From: Gnetum montanum | Lineage: Eukaryota > Streptophyta > Gnetopsida > Gnetales > Gnetaceae | Length of the DNA stretch: 50,908 nucleotides | Reading direction: 5' to 3' | Assembly: GCA_015680685.1 (NCBI GenBank) | Contig: MNCI01022386.1 | Location: 30,914-81,821 of the forward strand | Part shown: positions 9,532 through 20,950 of the stretch, in pieces | How the letters are laid out: each line of letters opens with the position of its first letter | How positions within the stretch are numbered: position 1 is the first letter of the stretch | Program-made: the position numbers and the translations under genes | The notes under the pieces: model-generated | What the model saw: the letters and a program-made list of their open reading frames with translations, nothing else | The model's database searches: none | What the model was told of the DNA's origin: nothing

Positions 9532-12500
9532 TTACATCATGGAACCAAGTCCCATCCGAGTGACATGATCCTTGAATGACCGTGGTGGCATTCCTTTGGT
9601 CAAAGGATCAGCTAGCATTAATTCAGTGCTGATATGATCTATGACCACTTTATTTTCTTTAATGCGATCCCTTATGGCTAAGTACTTTATGTTGACGTGT
9701 TTATTTCGACTGCCACTCTTATTATTCTTAGCCATAAAGACAGCAGCTGAATTGTCACAAAATATCTGTAATGGCCTAGATATTGAATCCAGAATTCTAA
9801 GCCCTGATATGAAACTCTTTAACCATACACCATGTGAAGTAGCCTCAAAACAAGAAACGAACTCTGCCTCCATTGTGGAAGTAGCAACCAAGGTTTGCTT
9901 TCCACTCCTCCAGGAGATGGCTCCTCCAGCTAGCATAAAAACATAACCTGATGTTGATTTCCTGGAATCAACGCAGCCAGCAAAGTCTGAATCGGAGTAG
10001 CCAATCACCTCCAAATGGTCAGTTCGTCGATACATAAGCATGTAATCCTTTGTACCTTGAAGGTACCTCATGACTTTCTTTGCAGCCTTCCAGTGGTCGA
10101 TACCTGGATTACTCTGATATCGGCCCAACATCCCCACAGCAAATGCAATGTCAGGTCGTGTGCAGACCTGAGCATACATAAGGCTTCCAACAGCTGAAGC
10201 ATATGGAATGTTGCTCATGTGACTTTTCTCTAAATCATTCATAGGGCACTGGTTCAAATTGAACCTGTCACCCTTTACAATGGGTGCAATACTTGGTGAA
10301 CAATCTTTCATCCGAAACCTCTCTAGAACTTTATTAATATAGGTTTCCTGCGATAGACCCAGAATATATCTAGATCTATCCCTATGGATCTTAATGCCAA
10401 GGACATAAGATGCCTCACCCATATCCTGCATGTCAAAATTCTTAGAGAGAAATTGTTTCACCGCATATAAAAATCCATGATCATTGGTTGCAAGAAGGAT
10501 ATCATCCACATAGAGGACAAGAAAACAGATTTTACTCCCACTGACCTTCTGGTATATGCATTGATCCATGATGTTTTCTTCAAAGCCAAATGAAGTGATG
10601 ACATCATGGAATTTCAAATACCACTGACGGGAGGCCTGTTTCAAGCCATATATAGACTTCTTAAGCTTGCATACCAATTGCTCACCATCATTAGAGGAGA
10701 ATCCTTCAGGTTGTTTCATATAAACCTCTTCCTCTAGATCACCATTAAGGAATGCTGTTTTCACATCCATTTGATGTAGTTCAAAATCAAAGTGAGCTAC
10801 CAATGCCATGATCACACGAAGGGAGTCCTTCTTAGATACAGGAGAAAAGGTCTCCATGTAATCTATTCCCTCCTGCTGAGTGAACCCTTTGGCAACAAGT
10901 CTAGCCTTATATCTTTCAATGTTGCCCAAGGAGTCTCTTTTAGTCTTGAAGACCCATTTGGATCCTATGGCTTTAACACCATTGGGCAACTTGACAAGAT
11001 CCCAGACTCCATTAGTGGACATAGAGTTCATCTCATCTTTCATGGCATCATACCATAAGTCGGATTCCTTACAACTCATGGCTTGTGAAAACGTGTCAGG
11101 ATCATTTTCGGCTCCTATGTTGTAGTCAGATTCCTGTAGATACACTATATAGTCACTAGGAATCGCTGATCGCTTTATTCTAGTAGATCGTCTTAATGTT
11201 GGTTCATCAGGCTCCTGAGGGGCAAGATGATCAACGGGCTGTTCAACAGGAACTGGTATCTGTTGTTCAGCTGGATCTACTATGTCTTGACCAGCAGTTT
11301 GTGGAACTTCAACGACTGGTGGATGTACATCACGTATTTGTACTGTAGGCGTGTTGTGTACAACAATCAATCGAGTACTTGAAGTAGAGGGTTGAGCATC
11401 CGCATGATCAGTCGCTGGAATTTCGTTCCAGGAATGATGACTCCCACTAATCAAGTCATTCTCAAGAAATTTAGCATTCCTTGATTCCACAAACCTAGTA
11501 GTATGTGATGGACAATAAAATCTGTATCCCTTAGACCGTTCGGCATATCCAACGAAATACCCACTTATGGTCCTAGGGTCTAGCTTCTTCTCTTGTGGAT
11601 TATAGACTCTTACCTCAGACGGGCATCCCCAAATGCGTATATGTCGCAAACTCGGTTTCCAACCTTTCCACAATTCAAATGGTGTCTTAGAGACAGCCTT
11701 GGTTGGAACTCGGTTTAATATATACACTGCCGTCTTAAGGGCTTCATTCCACAAAGACTTAGGAAGCTTGGAGCTGCTAAGCATACTCCGCACCATGTCC
11801 AATAATGTTCGGTTTCTTCTTTCTGCCACACCATTTTGGTCCGGAGAACCAGGCATAGTGTATTGGGCAACAATCCCATGCTCTTGAAGAAACTTAGCAA
11901 AGGGACCAGGTGCTTGTCCATCATCAGTGTATCTACCATAGTATTCACCACCTCTATCAGACCTCACTATCTTTATTTGCTTACCGCATTGTTTCTCTAC
12001 TTCAGCCTTAAATACCTTAAAGGCATCTAAAGCTTCATTTTTGTGATGAAGCAAGTAGAGATACATGTATCGTGAGTAGTCATCAATAAAGGTAATGAAA
12101 TACCGTTGATCATATGCATCCATATCTGGACTACAAATATCCGTATGTATGATTTCTAATATGGCAGAACTCCTCTTGGCACCTTTCTTTGACACATTGG
12201 TCTGCTTTCCCTTTATGCAGTTTACACAAGTGTCAAAGTCAGTAAAATCAAGAGTACTAAGTACTCCATCAGTTACCAAGCGCTTGATTCTCTCAATGGA
12301 GATATGGCCTAATCTACGATGCCATAACATAGAGGATTCCTCATTCATAACACATCGCTTAATGCCAGCATGAACATGCATAGAAGTGTAAGAAGTGTCG
12401 TTTTGTAAATTAAGTTGAAAAAGACCATCTGTTAATGTACCATTTCCAACTATTTCAGATCTATAAGATAAACTGAACATAGTATCTGAAAAGTTAAAGG

Positions 12501-13592
12501 AAAATCCCAATGATACAAGCCTTGATACAGAAATTAAATTCCTTGAAAAACAAGGAATGTAAAATGTCCTTTCCAAATCCAAAACAAAACCACTACTTAA
12601 AACTAATTTGCATGTGCCAATCGCTTTCACATGTGAGCGCATCTTGTTGCCCGAATAGATGCATGACTCACTTCCTACTGGCTTCCTTAGGTTTGCTAAT
12701 CCCTGCAAGGAATTAGTAACATGGATTGTAGAACCGGAGTCAATCCACCATGTGTTATGACTAACATCAACCATATTAGATTCAAAACAAACAAATGAGG
12801 ATTGAGTACCTTTCTTTTCAAGCCATCTCTGATGTTTAAGGCAATCTTTCTTTATGTGCCCTTTCTTTTTACAGAAAAAGCATCTAGATTCCTTCTTGAT
12901 ATCAGCTTGTGGAGGGATTTTTCCCTTCCCTTTAGTGTTGACTTGTTTTGTATTCTTTCCTTGCATGGCCAGATGCACACTATCCTTCGCTTCCATGGCA
13001 AGTCTACCCTCTTCTTGTACACACATGGTCATCAATTCATTAATTGACCATTTGTCCTTATGTGTGTTGTAAGAAATCTTAAAGGGTCCATACTGCGGTG
13101 GGAGCGTGTTTAGGATGTAGTGCACAAGGAAAGATTCAGACATCTCAACCTCAAGTGTTTTTAGTTGAGCCGCTATGTCCCTCATGTGCATGATGTGCTC
13201 ACGCACACCACCAATTCTAGTGAGCTTCATGGATGAGAACTTCATTATCAAGGTGCTGGCCAACGCTTTGTCTGATGTTTCAAATTGTTCATCAACAGCT
13301 TTTAACAAAGTGCACACATTGTTATACTATTCCAATGATCCACGTATACCAGCCAAGATCTTGATTTTTATAAACATTATGCAGAGACGATTAGATCTCT
13401 CCCATTTATCATAAAGACCAATATCATCTGGATGGCTGGTTGCATTAACCGCAGGTGGTTCATCCTTACGGATAGCATAATCAATGTCCATCCATCCTAA
13501 ATGAAGGAGAATTCTCTCCTTCCACACCTTGTAATTATCACCCATCAATTCAGGAATGTCACATTTAAAGCAGAGTAATTTATAGGTTGCAT
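9532..13592 (-). pseudogene. Copia gag-pol polyprotein (one frameshift, one TAG)
   Basis: A single frame would run about 1354 codons from ATG 13592 to the stop at 9532. It is broken by a 1-nt loss near 13557 and an in-frame TAG at 13327-13329; the downstream 1261 codons are fully open. Residues counted from 13317: gag, then zinc knuckle C146-C149-H154-C159; protease DSG 193-195; integrase zinc region WHRRLGH and CVNCIKGK; core HTD, SDRGGEY and NGVAERR; RT with QMDVKTAFLNGDL and the catalytic YVDD (LYVDDILLATND); RNase H with YSDSDFAG, STMEAEF and CDNSAA. The order PR-INT-RT-RH defines Ty1/copia. The pol catalytic residues look intact, so the enzyme could be close to functional, but gag cannot be made without suppressing two lesions. 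Confidence 0.93.
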
Positions 13593-13639
13593 AGCTGCAA
13601 AATAAACATGCTTATGTTACTAAATTTTAGGCTATAAAC

Positions 13640-14458
13640 TGTAGGACATGTGTACCAATGTAAACATGCAAAAATATGAATCACATGACAAAAAATTGCT
13701 TGTGGGCTAAATTTTAATTCAAATATATCCATATATCCTTATGAGGAAACTATTGAATTATATGTCTTTTCTTAATCGCTGTGGGCAAATTAAGAAAAAT
13801 AATTCAATACTTCACCCTGATTAATCACTGTAAATATAATGGAAATTCATGTGGGACAAAATCTATCATATGACAGATGATTAATCACAATACTATATAT
13901 GCGATGAAATACCTTAGGGCACATTTACCAATATAAAACATGCAAGATATGAATCAAATGACATAAAATTGCCTGTGGGCTAAATTTTAATTCAAATATA
14001 TCCATATATCCTTATGAGGAAACTATTGAATTATATTTCTTTTCTTAATCGCTGTGGGCAAATTAAGAAAAATAATTCAATACTTCACCCTGATTAATCA
14101 CTGTAAATATAATGGAAATTCATGTGGGACAAAATCTATCATATGACAGATGATTAATCACAATACTATATATGCGATGAAATACCTTAGGGCACATTTA
14201 CCAATGTAAAACATGCAAGATATGAATCAAATGACATAAAATTGCCTGTGGGCTAAATTTTAATTCAAATATATCCATATATCCTTATGAGGAAACTATT
14301 GAATTATATGTCTTTTCTTAATCGCTGTGGGCAAATTAAGAAAAATAATTCAACATTTCATCCTGATTGACCACATTAAATATAATAGAAATTCCTGTGG
14401 GATAAAGTCTATTATATTACATGTGATTAATCACAATTACTTATGTGATCCAAAACTC
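13640..14458 (-). repeat. 273-bp tandem repeat, 3 copies, in the copia leader
   Basis: Copies start near 13640, 13913 and 14186; the anchor GTGGGCTAAATTTTAATTC occurs at 13702, 13975 and 14248, an exact 273-bp period. Copies 2 and 3 are almost identical. The array lies between the gag start and the 5' LTR and runs up to the N gap, so more copies may be hidden there. Confidence 0.93.
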
Positions 14459-14467
14459 TTAATTTAT

Positions 14468-15062
14468 NNNNNNNNNNNNNNNNNNNNNNNNNNNNNNNNN
14501 NNNNNNNNNNNNNNNNNNNNNNNNNNNNNNNNNNNNNNNNNNNNNNNNNNNNNNNNNNNNNNNNNNNNNNNNNNNNNNNNNNNNNNNNNNNNNNNNNNNN
14601 NNNNNNNNNNNNNNNNNNNNNNNNNNNNNNNNNNNNNNNNNNNNNNNNNNNNNNNNNNNNNNNNNNNNNNNNNNNNNNNNNNNNNNNNNNNNNNNNNNNN
14701 NNNNNNNNNNNNNNNNNNNNNNNNNNNNNNNNNNNNNNNNNNNNNNNNNNNNNNNNNNNNNNNNNNNNNNNNNNNNNNNNNNNNNNNNNNNNNNNNNNNN
14801 NNNNNNNNNNNNNNNNNNNNNNNNNNNNNNNNNNNNNNNNNNNNNNNNNNNNNNNNNNNNNNNNNNNNNNNNNNNNNNNNNNNNNNNNNNNNNNNNNNNN
14901 NNNNNNNNNNNNNNNNNNNNNNNNNNNNNNNNNNNNNNNNNNNNNNNNNNNNNNNNNNNNNNNNNNNNNNNNNNNNNNNNNNNNNNNNNNNNNNNNNNNN
15001 NNNNNNNNNNNNNNNNNNNNNNNNNNNNNNNNNNNNNNNNNNNNNNNNNNNNNNNNNNNNNN
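14468..15062. other. Assembly gap (595 N)
   Basis: Unknown bases cover the copia primer-binding site and the outer part of its 5' LTR. Frames translated across it are meaningless. Confidence 1.
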
Positions 15063-15339
15063 ATGGTGTATGCAAACTGTAAGCGACTGTGAAAGGGACC
15101 TGAACTGCTACACTGCAATTGATTCCCCGTGCCTTGTTCTCCCATAAAGAAACCAAAATACCTCAGAATCAGTTACCATTTATTAGAAAAATATGAGACC
15201 ATTACAACGAGTTGTCACCATATGTTCCAATCGATGACAATCGTTTCCACACGTTGCTTGCCAAGGATAGCAACGTAAGCTGTCAATGGATAGCAACGAA
15301 AACTGTCATGTTGCTGTCCAAAGCTATCACATTGTTACA
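15063..15339 (-). repeat. 5' LTR of the copia element, readable part
   Basis: Matches 8932-9244 apart from about 7 substitutions and a 36-bp deletion. The right edge TTACA is followed by the target duplication TGTAT (15340-15344). The other end is inside the gap. Confidence 0.92.
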
Positions 15340-15344
15340 TGTAT

Positions 15345-15891
15345 AACCATTGTTGGGAGTGCCAAGTGTACATCACTAGGTTGGCCAAACAATACACTGC
15401 TGGATTATCAAGTAATTACACTTAAGCACTCGTGATCATACTTATTCCACTTAATGATAGGAATTGTAAAGAGCAATAAATGAAATTATTAACTAAGGAA
15501 AATAATAAATAATTAAATAATTAACAATTGAAAACAATAATAATCTAAGTGGATGCTGCAATGATGGAAGTAACTACAATCTTTATTTCCAGTCATGTAA
15601 TATGTCCAAGTACGTCACACTCAAATAAGGGTGCTGTACAATTACAAACATCATGCTACAAAAATGAACTGGGAATAACAGAACTTGAATTTAGAAATCC
15701 AAGAAATAATATCAAAAACTAAAAACTAAAACTATGTCCCAACCATGCACCCAAGTGTTGTATTTATAGGCTAGCATGGAAGAGGTGATATCGGATATCC
15801 AACATCATTTCTTGGGACCCAATATTGTGTATCCGCTATTGGAACCTTAATATCAAATATTCAATATTGGGGCTGACATAATGACTCATCA
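15345..15891 (-). repeat. Solo LTR D of the gypsy family, right piece
   Basis: The continuation of the LTR begun at 8402: GTGTACATCACTAG-type segment, ATAAGGG block, TATA box (ATTTATAG near 15770), U3 with GATATCGGATATC, ending CTCATCA at 15891. Confidence 0.75.
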
Positions 15892-17064
15892 AACACTAAG
15901 CTATAAATTTTAAAAAACTCATAAAAGGAATTCTAAAATTGTTTCAATGGATCCAATGAATCATAGTAGACATTAGTAAAAAAATTCCAATTTCAATTTC
16001 TATTTCAATATGGAAGCACTGACATACTACAAGTAAAGAGCCTTCTATAGTTGGCATAATATCAATGTATAAAAGTTGACATAGGAACTTTTTTTATGTT
16101 CAAAGAATTGGGGTTTTGAAGCTAACAAATGAGTTATGTGTACTATTCATGTTACCTTGATTTCAAAGTCATGTTAAGGTATTATTCACCAACATGAAAT
16201 GATCTTATCAATCAAATTGCTAATTGTATATGCAATTGAGTAAACTTGTAACCTCATAACTAAAGGTACTTTAATGATGAGTTCATAGCCAGCTTAGCTA
16301 TACTCATTTTGTTATGCTAAAGAAAAATGAGCTCTAGATTTAAATTCAAAAAATTATCCTTTTTGATAGGCAAGTCAACTACATGTAATGAATCAACCCC
16401 ACTTTGATAAAGAAAGTTTTTATTTAAAAACCAAATGTTCACTATCACCTTGTATCAATTTAAGAATTACTTTCACAATTTTGAAATAGTAAGCAACTGT
16501 ATTTTTCCTACCAAAAGAAGGTTAATTTTTAATAGATCTTAAATAGTTTACTTTAGAAGAAAGCATGCCTTCTTGATAGTAAGGTTAGTTCCTCTAAATA
16601 GGGGGCTAAAGAAGTGTAAAGATCCTTATGAATTTCATGTTATCATAACCATCATTAACAATACCTATAGAACTACATTGTCTTAATTCCTTGTAACCTA
16701 TGTCACAAAGATATGTAGCCTGCTAAGGCTTTGGATTTTGACCTGTGCATGATCCCTTCATTTTGGAGTGGGAACATAGAGCTATATGCATGCAATGTAA
16801 GATCAATTTTTTTTGTCATGTTGTGGTATCCTACATCACATAATGTTATGATGTGTTCCATGTGTGTTTGTGTTCCAAATCTTTGTTCATACATGATGCT
16901 TGAGGAATATTTGCTACACTTCTTACTAATATTTAATAGGTACCATGACATTTTACTATATTTGCAAGTGTTATAAGTACTAAAGCATAATTCATCTTAA
17001 CTTTACCCTCTATTCCTTGGTGATTTTGAATTTAAGAGCATAACTATGATCTTTCTTTAGGAGT
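15892..17064. other. AT-rich spacer, nothing firm
   Basis: No frame, repeat or domain is convincing. It may be decayed retrotransposon, but I could not align it to anything else in the window. Confidence 0.45.
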
Positions 17065-17490
17065 CAAATATAAGATTCTCAAAGATGTTACTTTTCAACT
17101 ACAACTTCAAGCATAAAAGTTCCCAATAAAAGTTGAACAATTAATTTGTTTTTATTTTAAAGGCTCAAGGATGAGAATTTTTCATCTTTTATTGTTATTT
17201 ATTCTTTATTTTTGATTGATATATTCTTTTTTCTTTAGAGAGAGTTTTCTCCTCTTTATAAGAAATCCTTTAGCAAGAAGTGAAAACCCATGAAGATGCT
17301 TCTAAAAAAGGGCAAATCCTGATGCTTTTCCTACTCTAGATAAGAGGCTTTTTAGGACTAGTTGTAAAAATGAAAACTTGAAAAGACATCCCCAAAATTG
17401 TTAGAGTTTTTCTTTAGAATCTCTCTTCACTGATATGATATACTTTAAATTTTTGTAATATTATTAATCTTTTTTTAAAGGATAACATAG
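17065..17490 (+). repeat. Dispersed direct repeat R, copy 2
   Basis: The second copy of the repeat at 7619-8060, same orientation, with indels. Without the later insertions (solo LTR D and copia) the two copies would lie about 1.5 kb apart. Confidence 0.65.
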
Positions 17491-18409
17491 TAACATACCC
17501 CCCTTACATGTGTCAATCATGCTTTTTGAAAATTGTAAAAATAGAAAATCAAAGAATTACAAGTCATAGTAAACTTACATTAGGATCATGATGTAAAAGA
17601 AAAGAATGGACCATGAGTTTTAGTTTGCTTGTGATTAAGATGCATAAAAAAAACACATATAACAAAAATCATAACCAACCTACAATTCAATTGTGATGGC
17701 CAAAGAAGATACCAAAAATTCTAGAATGTAGATGATGCAACATGATAATCAAAACACACACAATAAAAAAATGTAAAAGATTTAACTATTGATCAAAGGA
17801 TCAAAATCATAAGATTATGGATTTTTAAAAATATAATCAAATGATATGCTTTTGAAATCTAAGTTAATAGATGCAAACTTCCTATTAATAAAAAAGTAAG
17901 ATCAATAAAGGTTCTTCCTCTTCAAGTACTAAAATATAGCTCAAGCCACTTCTCCATTTCTTGTAGGCTTCAACTCATGAATGCATGGTTTGAGATTTAA
18001 GGATTGAAAGCTTTAAATAGAAATATATAGGGTTTAGGATTGCTAAGTTTTAAGAATCAAAACTATTTTCCAAAATCCCATTTGAAAATCAATAGATAAC
18101 CAATCCCAAAAAGGTAATATTTTAATATATCCTCATATACATTTATATATTATCATCATCATCATCATCCTAGCCTTATCCTAACAAAACAAAGTTAGCT
18201 ACATGAGTTTTCTTACCATTCACCTATATGAAAAGAGATAGATCTTTGTTTAGTTGTAATTTCTTCAAATTATCTTCAATCATTTTTCCATGCCTTTTTT
18301 AGTCTTTCTTTTAGTAGTTTTTCTAAAATAGTAATGTAGAAAAAATTTTCTATAGGCTTGTATAATCTTCTTTACACATGCCTTGATGAGTGATCTTTCT
18401 ATCGGTTGT
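17491..18409. other. AT-rich spacer, nothing recognised
   Basis: There is only a short ATC microsatellite at about 18151-18168. Confidence 0.45.
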
Positions 18410-19438
18410 ATTGAGACAACAACATCAACATAGTAGCATTGACATAGTAGCATCAACATTGATGTAGGATCCATTGGGTTGATGCATTAATATTGACATA
18501 GCTAAAATAAATATCTATATAAATGCATGTACCAACCACATTTATGACATTTTTTGGTTGATAGTATAGCAAAAATCTTTTATTTTGTTTCTGTAGGACT
18601 TGAAATTACTAATGAGTTCTCATAGCATCGTGTGAAACTGTTGTCCAAAATCTTTATTTAAGTGAGATATACCTAGACACAATGCATGATGACAATAAAG
18701 ATCAAAAGTATTTTGCTCCACTGCAGCACATTAACATAGTTTAAAATTTATCATTAATTAAAATTTAAGTTTTTAATCTACTTAGTATAATGTTTACCTT
18801 TCCACACATGTTAATGACTTGGTGTTAATGACTTGGTAAAAAGAGTGTGACCAATTTCAAGCATAAACACATATTCTCTTGATAATCCTGATAGCATTAT
18901 TACTTAGTATCATCCAATAGCATAATATTTAGTAATTCTAGTAGTGAATACATATATTCAAGATGTGTACAAAAAACTAGGATTGAATACTCATTACCTT
19001 AGGCTAAACTAAGACTTTATTTTTATAACTAGATTAGGTTAGGTTAGGTTAATATTTTAATAGTATTTTAACATGGCCAACATAACATCAACATCATATG
19101 CCTTAGTTACACTTAACCATATATACTAAGGCCAATTATGAAATGTTAGCTTAGTGGTAAGACTCTTGATTTGAAAGCCCCAAGTCATGGATTCAATTCT
19201 AGTGGCTAATGCTAAGTTATATATCTTGAGATATACTTATATAATAATTATTTCAGGGTCCAATACTTTCTCGTATGTACTAAGGGCACATAAGGATACT
19301 TGGAAAGATAGTGATTAGCAACTAAGAACCTAGCTATATAGATATATACGTTAGTTCAATATATATAATTTAACCAAGTCATCTATGAATGCTTGTAATA
19401 TGTATAATTGGGTGTAGGACCTACTCTGTCACTCATTG
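18410..19438 (+). repeat. 5' LTR of element H (degenerate, SINE inside)
   Basis: It aligns in order with the E LTR: TATA box (TATATAAATG near 18517), CTTTATTTAAGTGAGATATACCTAG, GACAATAAAGATCAA, and the terminal GGTGTAGGACCTACTC...CACTCAT. The U3 resembles F (GATGCATTAATATTG) more than E. The start is approximate. Confidence 0.6.
19124..19285 (+). mobile_element. tRNA-derived SINE with candidate 8-bp duplication
   Basis: The body (19132-19277) has an A box TTAGCTTAGTGG (19146-19157) and a degenerate B box GGATTCAATTCT (19189-19200). TACTAAGG occurs at both 19124-19131 and 19278-19285, a likely target duplication. It is inserted in the LTR of H. Confidence 0.6.
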
Positions 19439-19456
19439 TTAGCATCATTGTTAGAG
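19439..19456 (+). promoter_or_regulatory. Degenerate primer-binding site of element H
   Basis: TTAGCATCATTGTTAGAG occupies the place of the family site TTGGCACCATTACTAGGG immediately after the LTR. It is recognisable but mutated. Confidence 0.5.
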
Positions 19457-20129
19457 ACTATTGCTAGTGATTTGGAAAGTTAAAATCATACAAAGATCAT
19501 TGTTAGAGCAAAAAATATTTATTTCATAAAAATAATATTATTTTATTCTAGCACACTAAGTAATTAAAAAGATATCTTCTTCTTGTAGGGCTAATTTTTT
19601 ATCTGCTAATGACTTGATAAGGGAATATGATAGGATCACATGTAATAAGGATGATGTGTCATATCAAGTTAAGATCATCTATTGGTATCGTGATCCAGAT
19701 TATTCAGACTTTGCCTTCATCCACCAAGATGTTTAACTAAGATGGAGAGACTTGAAAGACCACATTATATTATTACTTGATCGTTCACTCCCACCAATGC
19801 TAACAATAGTATTAATGAAAGTAGAATTTGATATAGTGGCCACTCACTAAAAGGTATTTGATGAAATTTCCATGGCTTACTAAGGCCCAATGTAAGAAAA
19901 ATTGCTTCATTAAGGTGTAACATGACGCCATCAAGGGTAAAGAGGCTACCATCACTTCAACATCATAATTTAAAAAGTAGGATACATAATACCAATTTAG
20001 CTAATCTCATTGCCAAAATTATCAAATCTTTAATAAAGATGAAATGGTGTATCCATGACTACAATCAATCTTGACCAGTAACTAAGGTAGAGAGAGAACT
20101 AGATCAAACATTAGGAGGACCTTCATGTC
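19457..20129. other. Leader region of element H
   Basis: Decayed sequence between the H primer-binding site and gag, with no open frame that I can support. Confidence 0.45.
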
Positions 20130-20950
20130 AAGGTCTTCTAGTATACACTATCATGGATATCCAAGGGGTTAAAAAAGGAGAGAAAGCTAACATAACTCTT
20201 TTAATTCTTCATCATCCTAATCCTCTTCATCTTCAAGTTTTGATGAGGATAAGCATAGAGCTAGCAGAAGGGGAAATGACAAATGACATGATGGAGGCAC
20301 CGGAAGGGATCATCACAAAGATGATGGTAGAGCTGGTATAAGAGATATGGAAACAATACATAGAGTTAAAAGAAGGCATAATGGATATCACAGAAGGCAA
20401 CATGGTCATCATAGAGACCTTAAGGATAGAGATAATTATGATAAATCCATGCTTTCCACCTACAACATGATTAACATAAGGGATGTAGTCTACATTTCCA
20501 CCAAGCATTAGAAGAATAGCTGAATAAAATAGTTGAACATGAATAATATCTCAAAGTTTAAGAAAGAGTACAATGTTAATCTGTAGCATCATCTAAAAGC
20601 CTTCCATGATGCTTGCACTTTGCAAAACATAGAAAATAAACGATAAAAGTTAAAATGATTTTCTAGGACATTCATCAAGAAAGTAGAAAGTTTGTAGTCA
20701 TTCATGAAATCAAAATCAATTAAAGGTGGAGTATGATGCTAGAGATTTTCAATGATAAATATCAAACATACTACTAGCTCTTCAATCTAAGAAAGTAGAT
20801 TCAAGAATAGAAACAAGATAATCATGAGTCCCTTGATATGACCTTGAGTAGATATTACTCAATGCTACATAAATGCTTAAGCCATGCCTTCTCTCAAAGG
20901 GAATAGTTACACTACATCATAGATGGACTCAAAAACAAGGCAATGAAAAT
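20130..20950 (+). pseudogene. gag of element H, first part
   Basis: A decayed gag with many stops. The charged, Arg/His/Asp-rich N-terminal region around 20230-20450 resembles the gag of B. The core follows: HHLKAFHDA, QNIENK and, near 20910, HYIIDGLKNK, the same motif order as in E and F. The frame breaks at 20950, where element E begins, and resumes at 30009. Confidence 0.65.
20946..20950. repeat. Target-site duplication AAAAT of element E, left copy
   Basis: AAAAT precedes the E 5' LTR; an AAAAAT string follows the 3' LTR at 30009-30014. The extra A makes the right copy imperfect. Confidence 0.6.

Larger units (their letters stand above)
8735..15339 (-). mobile_element. Ty1/copia LTR retrotransposon, nearly complete
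   Basis: A minus-strand element bounded by LTRs with TGTGAG...TTACA ends and the duplication TGTAT. It holds a polypurine tract, one long gag-pol frame, a tandem-repeat leader and a 5' LTR partly lost in a 595-N gap. Across the 277 bp where both LTRs are readable there are about 7 substitutions and one 36-bp deletion in the right copy. It is therefore clearly younger than element E. It sits inside solo LTR D. Confidence 0.95.

Noticed and set aside
9641-13072. Plus-strand frames inside the copia element
   Set aside because: Antisense shadows of the long minus-strand gag-pol frame.
13327-13329. Programmed stop-codon readthrough in the copia gag
   Set aside because: Copia elements normally use one frame, the TAG lacks a known readthrough context, and a separate frameshift already disables gag; a mutation is simpler.
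14327-15156. Long frames on both strands across the N gap
   Set aside because: They consist of unknown bases translated as X.
16703-16976. Small frames on both strands at 16703-16976
   Set aside because: Low-complexity AT-rich sequence with no motif or homologue in the window.
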